Assembly: GCA_964402115.1 (NCBI GenBank)
Contig: CAYOBW010000148.1
Location: forward strand, 1-16,472
Length of the DNA stretch: 16,472 bases
Direction of reading: 5' to 3'
From: CAYOBW01 sp964402115
GTDB lineage: Bacteria > Verrucomicrobiota > Kiritimatiellia > UBA8416 > CAYOBW01
The translations under genes were made by a program, and so were the position numbers. The first letter of the stretch is position 1; each line of letters begins with the position of its first letter. Shown here in pieces: positions 7,107 to 13,279 of this stretch. Below the pieces are notes generated by a model. It saw only the letters and a list, made by a program, of their open reading frames with translations, did not search any database and was not told where the DNA came from.

Positions 7107-7876
7107 AGAAGATCCTGATCGTGGACGATGACATACGGCTGCTGGACATGACGCGCAAGCTGCTGGAAGCCACGGGGGTGTACGAGGTGCGGACCGAGGA
7201 CAGCGCCCGGCGCGCCGTGGCCGCCCTGCCGCTGCTCAAGCCCGATTTGATCGTGTTGGATATGAACATGCCGGAGATGGGAGGGATGGAGTTTCTCAAG
7301 CAGATCGCGACCCCCGGCGGGAAGCTGAGGTACCCGGTGCTCGTTCTGACCGCTCGCGCGAACATGGCGGCGTTCTTCGACGACGTTGCCGTTGCCGGGC
7401 TCCTGGCCAAGCCGTGCGAGCCCGACGCCCTCCGCAGGGAAGTGGATCGCATCGTCCTGCTCAATCACGCCGCGGAAATGACTCAGCGTCAGGCGGACGC
7501 CAAACGGCCCGCGAGAATCCTCATCGGCGAGGACGAACAGGATGTCGGCAAGAGGCTCACCGATGCCTGCAGACAGGCCGGCTACGAGGTTGACTGGGCA
7601 GCCGCGGGACCGCAAGTACTGGAAAGAATCCTCGTGCAGCGACCGGATTTAATCCTGGCGAAACTCATCCTGACCGGCTTGAACGGTGATGCCTTGGCCC
7701 GCACGTTGAGGGACCTGCCGAACATCAAAGACATCCCGGTGATTCTGTACGACGGAGACCGTCATCAGGTGGAAGAAGCCAAGGTCGCGTCTGCCGGGTC
7801 CGGGGTGCAGAAGTTCATCCGGAGTGCCGAGCCGCGCGCGCTGCTCTCGGCCGTGGCCGAGATCCTGGCGCGCTGA
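7103..7876 (+). CDS. Tandem receiver / pseudo-receiver response regulator, no output domain
   Basis: This is a 257-residue protein. REC1 (about 2-118) is canonical, with DDD at 8-10, Asp53 in VLDMNMPEMGG, Thr83 and Lys103. REC2 (about 137-257) keeps the acidic pocket (GEDEQD at 142-147) and the fold pattern. Its acceptor position is Lys187 (ILAKLILTGLNGD) instead of Asp, and the Thr position reads ILYDG, so it cannot be phosphorylated in the standard way. Pseudo-receivers such as that of FrzS are known to act as protein-docking modules. There is no DNA-binding or enzymatic output. The start overlaps the upstream kinase by ATGA, with GAAGGA at 7091-7096. The protein at 13280-14047 has the same architecture and the same Lys substitution. 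The partner protein is unknown. Confidence 0.9.
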   Translation: MKKILIVDDDIRLLDMTRKLLEATGVYEVRTEDSARRAVAALPLLKPDLIVLDMNMPEMGGMEFLKQIATPGGKLRYPVLVLTARANMAAFFDDVAVAGLLAKPCEPDALRREVDRIVLLNHAAEMTQRQADAKRPARILIGEDEQDVGKRLTDACRQAGYEVDWAAAGPQVLERILVQRPDLILAKLILTGLNGDALARTLRDLPNIKDIPVILYDGDRHQVEEAKVASAGSGVQKFIRSAEPRALLSAVAEILAR

Positions 7877-7968
7877 GCCGGGCAAACGGTCGGCGGAGAC
7901 ATCCACGGGTAAGAACTGGTGGTCATCCGGATGAGTGGCGCCGGCAGGCCGAAAGAGGAGCACCGACA

Positions 7969-9210
7969 ATGAGAGACAACATCACCAGACAAAGCGGTGT
8001 CTTCACGTGGTGGTCGCTGGCCGTCCGCGGCGCACGGCTGCAATTCTCGCTGGCCGTCGCGCTGATCTCCGTCATTCCTTCGTTGTCACTGCTTTACCTG
8101 GCGGGCGGGGCAGCCTGGCGCGGCAGCTCGAACACACAGGCCTGGTGCGTGGCGCTGTTCGGCGTGGCGACGTCCATGATCCTCGGCTACTGCCTCCTGG
8201 CCAAGTACCCTGCCACGGTCATCAAGTTGCGTGCCTACGTCCATGACATGGTCAGCGGCGAGTTTCCCAACCGGATCAGCCTTGTCAGCGACGAGGACGA
8301 CATCACGGCCATCGAATCCGGCATGAATCTGCTTCTGGGCCGGCTCAGGGATCGACTCCAAACCGTGGAAGCGCAGAAGACCGCGGTCGAGGAGCAGCTG
8401 TTCCAGGCCCGGAAGATGGAGGCGCTCGGCACGCTGGCTTCCGGCATCGCCCACGAGATCAACACGCCGCTCCAGTTCATCAGCAACAACATCCAGTTCC
8501 TCAAGACCGCCACCGCCGGCTTCGTGCGCACCCTCGACAACCGGGTGCCCCCCACGGGGGACAACGCGGGTGGCGTCCCCGGCGCGGACCTGGCGTTTCT
8601 CCGGAAAGAAACGGCGACAGCCATCGAGCAAAGCCAGGAGGGTATCGCCCGGATTGCGGAAATCGTCCGCGCCATCCGTGGCTTCGCGGATACCGGCGCC
8701 CAGGACGAAAGGACGCCCCTCGACATCAACGAAGCGATCGAGGCGACCATCGCCCTGACGCGGAACAACTGGAAGTACGCGGCGGCGATCGTCACGGACT
8801 TCGACCGGAGCCTGCCCCGCGTGCCGTGCGTCGCCGCCGAAATCCAGCGCGTGCTGCTGAATCTGATTCTCAATGCCGCCGAGGCGCTGGCGGTCAAGGC
8901 GCAGGGCCGGAGCCTGCAGGAGGGTCGCATCAGGATTGCCACCGGCCGCGAGGCGGACGCCGTGACGATCACGGTGGCGGACAACGGCCCCGGCATTCCC
9001 AAACGCATCCAAGGCCGCATTTTCGACCCGTTCTTCACCACGAAGGAAGTCGGCCACGGTATCGGCGAAGGGCTCTCCTTTGTCTATTCGTCCGTCGTCA
9101 ACAGGCACGCGGGCCGACTCGCCTTCGAGAGCGTCGAGGGCGAAGGCGCGACGTTCAGGATCAGCCTGCCGCTGGTTAAGGGCAGTGAACAGTTGACAGT
9201 GAGCAGTTGA
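7969..9210 (+). CDS. Membrane sensor histidine kinase ending inside a heptamer repeat
   Basis: This is a 413-residue protein. Two TM helices lie at about residues 25-47 and 59-78 with little between them, followed by a HAMP-like stretch (about 80-130) and a coiled coil. HisKA has GIAHEINTP with His162, of the NtrB/ZraS-like type. HATPase_c has the N box LILNAAEA (Asn302), DNGPGIP at 338-344, FDPFFTTK and GHGIGEGLS at 362-370. That last motif keeps the three G2 glycines but has Glu where Leu is usual, so activity is likely but not certain. The natural end would be about FRISLPL. The final ten residues (about KGSEQLTVSS) and the stop are encoded by a 7-bp tandem array. The ribosome site AGAGGAG at 7954-7960 is strong. 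A 92-base gap after the previous gene suggests a separate translational unit in the same operon. Confidence 0.9.
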   Translation: MRDNITRQSGVFTWWSLAVRGARLQFSLAVALISVIPSLSLLYLAGGAAWRGSSNTQAWCVALFGVATSMILGYCLLAKYPATVIKLRAYVHDMVSGEFPNRISLVSDEDDITAIESGMNLLLGRLRDRLQTVEAQKTAVEEQLFQARKMEALGTLASGIAHEINTPLQFISNNIQFLKTATAGFVRTLDNRVPPTGDNAGGVPGADLAFLRKETATAIEQSQEGIARIAEIVRAIRGFADTGAQDERTPLDINEAIEATIALTRNNWKYAAAIVTDFDRSLPRVPCVAAEIQRVLLNLILNAAEALAVKAQGRSLQEGRIRIATGREADAVTITVADNGPGIPKRIQGRIFDPFFTTKEVGHGIGEGLSFVYSSVVNRHAGRLAFESVEGEGATFRISLPLVKGSEQLTVSS

Positions 9211-9355
9211 CAGTGAACAGTGGGCAGTGGGCAGTGGGCAGTGGGCAGTGGGCAGTGGGCAGTGGGCAGTGGACAGTGGGCAGTGGACAGTGGACAGTGA
9301 ACAGTGGGCAGTGGACAGTGGACAGTGAACAGTGGGCAGTGAACAGTGAACAGTG
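9181..9355 (+). repeat. Heptamer tandem array, 25 units of RRCAGTK
   Basis: There are twenty-five uninterrupted 7-bp units, mostly ggcagtg, gacagtg or aacagtg; two early units end in t. There is no phase break over 175 bp. The array contains the last ten codons and stop of the preceding kinase and the GTG start of the next receiver (9346). Similar heptamer arrays are known as short tandemly repeated repetitive sequences in cyanobacteria and occur in other phyla. Because 7 is not a multiple of 3, copy-number change would alter the kinase's C-terminal codons and the gap between the two genes. Confidence 0.95.
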
Positions 9356-9762
9356 ACAGCAGAATCGGCGTCTTGTTCGTGGACGACTCGGAGTATGTCC
9401 TGCAGAGCCTGCGACGCATGCTGTGGGACCTACAGGATGTCTGCCGGATGGAGTTTGTCGGCAACGGGGCGCTGGCCCTGGCCCTGCTGGGGCAGAGCCC
9501 TTTCGACGTCATCGTCGCGGACTTGCAGATGCCGGTGATGGGCGGCTGGGAGTTGCTGGACGGCGTGCGCTGCTCGCACCCGGCCATGCGCTGTTTCATC
9601 CTGGCCGGCGACCCTTCGCCGGCGGATGTCGCGAAGGCGGCGGCACGGGGTTACGGGCTGATCGCAAAGCCGTGCTCGACGGAGACCTTGAAGGCTGCGC
9701 TTTTCGGGGGGCAGACCGCGGAGCACGCTTCCGCGCCCCGCGCCACAGAGGCGTCGCCATGA
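9346..9762 (+). CDS. Single-domain response regulator with its start codon in the heptamer array
   Basis: This is a 138-residue protein with one REC domain (about 6-122): DD at 13-14, acceptor Asp59 in VADLQMPVMGG, Ala87 in place of the conserved Thr/Ser, and Lys108 in AKPCS. A short Ala-rich tail of about 15 residues follows. No output domain is present, so it probably passes phosphate on or acts by contact, as CheY-like proteins do. The start GTG 9346 is the first start after an in-frame stop at 9340-9342. Later starts would remove the first strand, so the N-terminus seems to be made of repeat sequence. No Shine-Dalgarno is visible. It overlaps the next gene by ATGA (9759-9762). It follows a membrane kinase, its likely partner. 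Confidence 0.85.
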   Translation: MNSDSRIGVLFVDDSEYVLQSLRRMLWDLQDVCRMEFVGNGALALALLGQSPFDVIVADLQMPVMGGWELLDGVRCSHPAMRCFILAGDPSPADVAKAAARGYGLIAKPCSTETLKAALFGGQTAEHASAPRATEASP

Positions 9763-10484
9763 ACGAGCGCCGCGTGTACCGCATCCTGGTGGTGGACGAC
9801 GACGGCGTCTTCCGGGACAGCATGCGCCGGATCCTCTGGCTGGTGGGGCAGTCGCTGCCGATCCACGTGCAGGACGCGGCGAGCGGCGCCGACGCGCTGC
9901 GTGCGCTCACGCAGGGCCACATTGACTGCATGCTGCTGGACCACCGCATGCCGGGTGGCAGCGGCACGGAATGGCTGGCGGAGTTTCTCAAGGCCGACAG
10001 CAACCTGGCCATCGTGATGGTGACGGGCGAGGGCGATGCACAAACGGCCGTCGCCGCCATGAAGAACGGCGCCATGGACTACCTCGTAAAAGGCACGATC
10101 ACGGCCGAATCCCTGTGGCGCACCATCGCCCACGCGGTGGAGAAGGTCGCCATGCGCCTGGCGCTCGAGCGGCAGCGCCAGATGCTGCTGACAGCCGAAC
10201 GCCAGCGGGTGATGGTGGAGAGCCTGGGCTCGGTCTGTCACCACCTCGGCCAACCGATGACGGTCATCACCACCTACCTGGCGCTTATGAAGCGGCAGGA
10301 ATCCGATCCGTCCCTGCTGGACATGATCAACCAGTGCGCCGAGGCCGTGGAACGGGTCAACGCCCTGCTGGCGAAACTGCAGATGGTTTCCACGTACCGG
10401 ACGGAGCCCTACCTCTCGACGTCGGAAGGCGTTCCGGATTCGGCCAGCGACCAGATCCTGGCTGTCGATTTGACGTCCGCCTGA
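9759..10484 (+). CDS. Response regulator with C-terminal HisKA-like dimerisation domain but no ATPase
   Basis: This is a 241-residue protein. The REC domain (about 8-125) is canonical, with DDD at 13-15, Asp61 in LLDHRMPGGSG, Thr89 and Lys111. A helical linker (about 128-155) leads to SVCHHLGQPMTVI at 158-170, which matches the H-box of a kinase dimerisation helix with His161/His162. A second helix follows at about 183-210 (NQCAEAVERVNALLAKL). The protein then ends; no N, G1 or G2 box exists. It could be a phosphotransfer protein or a dimerised receiver. A decayed hybrid kinase is the other option, though the reading frame is clean. The ATG at 9759 overlaps the previous receiver by four bases. 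A longer in-frame opening from 9423 is the shadow of that receiver and is not used. Confidence 0.88.
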   Translation: MNERRVYRILVVDDDGVFRDSMRRILWLVGQSLPIHVQDAASGADALRALTQGHIDCMLLDHRMPGGSGTEWLAEFLKADSNLAIVMVTGEGDAQTAVAAMKNGAMDYLVKGTITAESLWRTIAHAVEKVAMRLALERQRQMLLTAERQRVMVESLGSVCHHLGQPMTVITTYLALMKRQESDPSLLDMINQCAEAVERVNALLAKLQMVSTYRTEPYLSTSEGVPDSASDQILAVDLTSA

Positions 10485-10509
10485 AACCGCCGCAAAAGGA
10501 GCACAGCCC

Positions 10510-11106
10510 ATGATAGAAACAACCGGTCACATCCTGGTCGTGGATGACGAGCAGAGGAACCGCCAGCTCTTGCGTCGCCTGCTGGAGGCCGCGGGACACC
10601 AGGTGAGTGAGGCCGAAGATGGGGAGGTTGCGCTCGCGTGGATCGAACTGACTCCGCCGGACGTCATCCTGCTCGATCTGACCATGCCGAAAATCGATGG
10701 CTTCGAGGTCTGCCGCCGCGTCAAGCAGGCTCCGGCCACGGCGCACATTCCCGTGCTGCTGATCAGCGGCCTCACGGAACGACAGGACCGTCTCCGGGGG
10801 ATCGAGGCCGGCGCGGACGACTTCATTGCCAAGCCGGTCGATCAGCAGGAATTGCTGCTGCGGGTGCGCAATGCCCTCCACCGGAAGCTCCTGTATGACG
10901 AATTGCAGGCCAAATACAGGGAACTGCGGGACATGGCGGAGCTGCGGGACAGTCTCACGCACATGCTCGAGGCAGACACTCAGGCTTTTTCCGCGTTGCT
11001 GGGGCCGCGGTTGCAGCCTGATCGCGCCGTGGATGCGGTCGCGGACGGGGCTGCGCACGGAACCGGCGAGCACACGCGGGAGGGAGGCGACCATGGCGCG
11101 CATTGA
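10510..11106 (+). CDS. PleD-type receiver truncated at a kinase H-box
   Basis: This is a 198-residue protein with a canonical REC domain (about 6-122): DDE at 12-14, Asp56 in LLDLTMPKIDG, Ser86 and Lys108. A coiled coil follows (about 122-148) leading into ELRDSLTHML at 144-153. The kinase at 5781-7106 reads QLRENLTHLLVHDLRNPL at the matching position. Here the histidine and everything after it are replaced by EADTQAF and an Ala/Gly-rich tail with no domain. The simplest reading is a REC-kinase hybrid cut at its phospho-histidine, leaving an output-less receiver. The ribosome site AAGGAG at 10496-10501 is good. The 3' end overlaps the pilT-like start by 14 bases, so the two are probably coupled and the truncation may have placed the receiver directly before the motor gene. 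Confidence 0.88.
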   Translation: MIETTGHILVVDDEQRNRQLLRRLLEAAGHQVSEAEDGEVALAWIELTPPDVILLDLTMPKIDGFEVCRRVKQAPATAHIPVLLISGLTERQDRLRGIEAGADDFIAKPVDQQELLLRVRNALHRKLLYDELQAKYRELRDMAELRDSLTHMLEADTQAFSALLGPRLQPDRAVDAVADGAAHGTGEHTREGGDHGAH

Positions 11107-12568
11107 CAAGCTACTGACCATCCTGTTGCAGCGTCAAGGCAGCGACCTGCACCTGCGGTCGTCGCTCGTGCCCTTTATCCGCGAGCACGGCGAGGTCCAT
11201 CCTCTGGCGGACCAGCAGCCCCTGTCGCCGGACCAGTGCCGGGAACTGATCGCCGAGATCTTGCCCGAGCGCAACCGCGCCAAGTTCGAGGCGGACTGGG
11301 ACACGGATTTCTCCTACGAAGTGAGCGGGTTGGGCCGCTTTCGCGTCAACGTCCTGCATGACCGCAACGGCATCGGCGCCGTGGCGCGCACGATTCCCAT
11401 GAAGCCGCTGACAGCCGAGCAGTTGAACCTGCCCGCGGTCGTGCGGGAGTTGTGCTATCTCAAGAAGGGACTGATCGTCGTCACGGGGCCAACCGGCAGC
11501 GGTAAATCCACCACGCTGGCGGCCATGATCGACCTGATCAACAGGACGCGCTCGGATCACATCATCACCATCGAGGACCCCATCGAGTTCATCCACATCC
11601 CCCAGAAGTGTGTCGTCACCCAGCGCGAAGTACACGTGCATACCCGGAGCTTTGCGACGGCCCTGCGGGCGGCCCTGCGCGAGGATCCGGACGTCGTCCT
11701 CGTGGGGGAAATGCGCGACCTGGAGACCACGGAGATTGCCATCGAGATGGCCGAGATGGGCCACCTGGTGCTCGGCACGCTGAACACCAACACGGCGGCC
11801 TCGTCGGTGGACCGCATCATCGACGTCTTTCCGGCGGACCGGCAGAACCAGATCCGCTGGATGCTGGCCAGTTCCCTGAAGGGCGTGATTGCGCAGACGC
11901 TGTGCAAACGCGCGGACGGCAAGGGCCGCATCGCCGTCATGGAAATCCTCCTGGTCACAACCGGCATTGCCGCCAACATCCGGGACAGCAAGACGCACCA
12001 GATCACCGCGGCGATGCGGATCGGCAAAGCGCTCGGGATGCAGTTGTTCGACGAGGCTTTGTTCGACCTGTTGAAGTCCGGCGCCATAACCATCGAGGAG
12101 GCGCATTCCCGCGCCGTCGACAAGGATGCCTTGGCGAAGAAGGTCGCGGCTTTCGGCGTGCGCTTCGATTCGACGAAGCAGGATAAGGACGGCGACGGTG
12201 GCGGGAGCATCGAGCGGCGACAAGGCGTTTTGAACCTCTATCTGGAGGCCCTGCGTAAGGAGCCGGACAACCCGTCCATCCTGAACAACCTGGCCTGGTT
12301 GCTCGCCACGGTGGACAACCCGGATGCCAGCACCCTCGAACGCGCCCTGGTGTTGGCCGAGAAAGCGAACACGCTCACCGAAGGCAAGCACGCCGGCGTG
12401 CTCGATACGCTGGGGGCGGCCTATGCGCAAAGCGGCCGCTTCGACCTGGCGCTGGATGCGGCGCGCAAGGGGTTGAAGCTGGCACGGGCCAACAAGGAAC
12501 TGGAACTGGCTGCCGCCCTTGCGCGGCGCATCGAACTCTATGAGCGCGGCAATCCGATCAGGGAGTAG
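11093..12568 (+). CDS. pilT: PilT-family twitching-motility ATPase with C-terminal TPR-like extension
   Basis: This is a 491-residue protein, about 120-140 longer than usual PilT. The N-terminal domain opens with the PilT hallmark GSDLHLR at 16-22. The ATPase core has Walker A GPTGSGKST at 132-140, the Asp box TIEDPIEF at 159-166, Walker B DVVLVGEMRD at 200-209, and a His box GHLVLGTLNTNTA at 223-235. The second His of that box, usual in 'TLHT', is Asn231 here. The ANIRDSKTHQI...GMQLFDEAL segment matches the PilT C-terminal domain. After a polar Asp/Gly linker (about 360-374), residues 375-490 form TPR-like helices (NNLAWLLAT; LDTLGAAYAQSGRFDLAL). PilT hexamers power type IV pilus retraction from the cytoplasmic side. 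The TPR tail may dock a regulator. The start has GGGAGGG upstream and overlaps the preceding receiver. PilU is an alternative identity. Confidence 0.92.
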   Translation: MARIDKLLTILLQRQGSDLHLRSSLVPFIREHGEVHPLADQQPLSPDQCRELIAEILPERNRAKFEADWDTDFSYEVSGLGRFRVNVLHDRNGIGAVARTIPMKPLTAEQLNLPAVVRELCYLKKGLIVVTGPTGSGKSTTLAAMIDLINRTRSDHIITIEDPIEFIHIPQKCVVTQREVHVHTRSFATALRAALREDPDVVLVGEMRDLETTEIAIEMAEMGHLVLGTLNTNTAASSVDRIIDVFPADRQNQIRWMLASSLKGVIAQTLCKRADGKGRIAVMEILLVTTGIAANIRDSKTHQITAAMRIGKALGMQLFDEALFDLLKSGAITIEEAHSRAVDKDALAKKVAAFGVRFDSTKQDKDGDGGGSIERRQGVLNLYLEALRKEPDNPSILNNLAWLLATVDNPDASTLERALVLAEKANTLTEGKHAGVLDTLGAAYAQSGRFDLALDAARKGLKLARANKELELAAALARRIELYERGNPIRE

Positions 12569-12589
12569 GCGGCGGTCTCGTCCTGGTCA

Positions 12590-12880
12590 CGGTGTTCGTT
12601 GTTCGGTCACGGATTTTAGCGGTCTACGCACGTAGCCGCGCCCGCGCAGGGCGTGGACGGTTCGATCCGGTCTGCCGTGCCGGACGCGGGCGGGGACATC
12701 CACGGGCTGGCGCCCGCGGCTACCGGCTGAGACCGCAGGCGGCGTGGGCCGCGGCGTCCCCGCCGTGACGCCGCCCCTCGTGCACGTCCTCGCCCCGGCC
12801 CTTCGAGGACGAGGACGACGACGAGAATGCGCGCCGCCCTCCCCGGAGCGGCTTGCTTTGGCAAGCCGGGGAGAGCAGCG
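12590..12880 (+). repeat. Intergenic repeat unit, copy 1
   Basis: This copy starts cggtgttcgttgttcggtca (12590-12609) and ends at gagagcagcg (12880). It shares 21 bp at 12590-12610, 55 bp at 12626-12680 and 55 bp at 12826-12880 with copy 2. It carries 17 extra bases at 12611-12627. Inside are an inverted repeat gtagccgcg (12632-12640) / cgcggctac (12715-12723) and another, cgtcctcg (12785-12792) / cgaggacg (12804-12811). I see no supportable gene on either strand. Confidence 0.88.
12849..12868 (+). repeat. Hairpin element, 8-bp stem, TTTG loop
   Basis: The stem cggcttgc/gcaagccg is perfect, with loop tttg at 12857-12860, and it is preceded by ccccggag. The same element recurs in copy 2 after the gap (13134-13153). 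A related element lies inverted at 12899-12918. Confidence 0.8.
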
Positions 12881-12898
12881 GGCCGGCGGTGGGGAAGC

Positions 12899-12918
12899 CG
12901 GAACGCCAAAGCGTTCCG
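12899..12918 (-). repeat. Hairpin element, inverted relative of 12849-12868
   Basis: Read on the minus strand it is ccccggag, then cggaacgc-tttg-gcgttccg. Flank, loop and outer stem bases match the other element. Three stem positions differ (ctt becomes aac) and the partner strand changes to match. Confidence 0.8.
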
Positions 12919-12936
12919 CTCCGGGGGCGCGGTTGT

Positions 12937-13165
12937 CGGTGTTCGTTGTTCGGTCACGCACGTAGCCGCGCCCGCGCAGGGCGTGGACGGTTCGATCCGG
13001 TCTGCCGTGCNNNNNNNNNNNNNNNNNNNNNNNNNNNNNNNNNNNNNNNNNNNNNNNNNNNNNNNNNNNNNNNNNNNNNNNNNNNNNNNNNNNNNNNNNN
13101 NNNNNNNNNNAATGCGCGCCGCCCTCCCCGGAGCGGCTTGCTTTGGCAAGCCGGGGAGAGCAGCG
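12937..13165 (+). repeat. Intergenic repeat unit, copy 2, interrupted by the gap
   Basis: It matches copy 1 at 12937-12957, 12956-13010 and 13111-13165, without the 17-bp insertion of copy 1. The middle is hidden by Ns. After 13165 the similarity fades within a few bases. The remaining part, 13166-13279, shows only the ribosome site of the next gene. Confidence 0.88.
13011..13110. other. Assembly gap of exactly 100 N
   Basis: The run has a standard placeholder length, so the true size is unknown. Both sides lie inside the repeat unit, so the assembly broke because of the repeat. If copy 2 matches copy 1, the hidden sequence should be about 145 bp and resemble 12681-12825. More copies are possible. 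Confidence 0.97.
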
Positions 13166-13279
13166 AGCCGGCTGCACTCTCCGCTTGCCAAAACGGTGCG
13201 TTCAAGGTAGTAGTTTTATCGGAGTTTCGTCCGCGCCCCGGCACGGACAATCGACAGGGATTGCGAAAGGAGAACGCGT

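Noticed and set aside
9181..9355. CRISPR array
   Set aside because: The units are 7 bp, contiguous and without spacers. This is a simple tandem array.
9423..9758. Long in-frame extension of the receiver-DHp protein upstream of 9759
   Set aside because: It covers the preceding receiver gene in another frame and encodes no domain. ATG 9759 with an ATGA overlap gives a normal receiver N-terminus.
10826..11092. Upstream extension of the PilT-like protein
   Set aside because: It is a shadow of the overlapping receiver gene. PilT proteins begin at the MARIDKLL-type start seen at 11093, which also has a ribosome site.
12569..13279. tRNA or other known structured RNA in the longest gene-free stretch
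   Set aside because: I found hairpins and duplicated blocks but no cloverleaf, CCA end or known riboswitch pattern.
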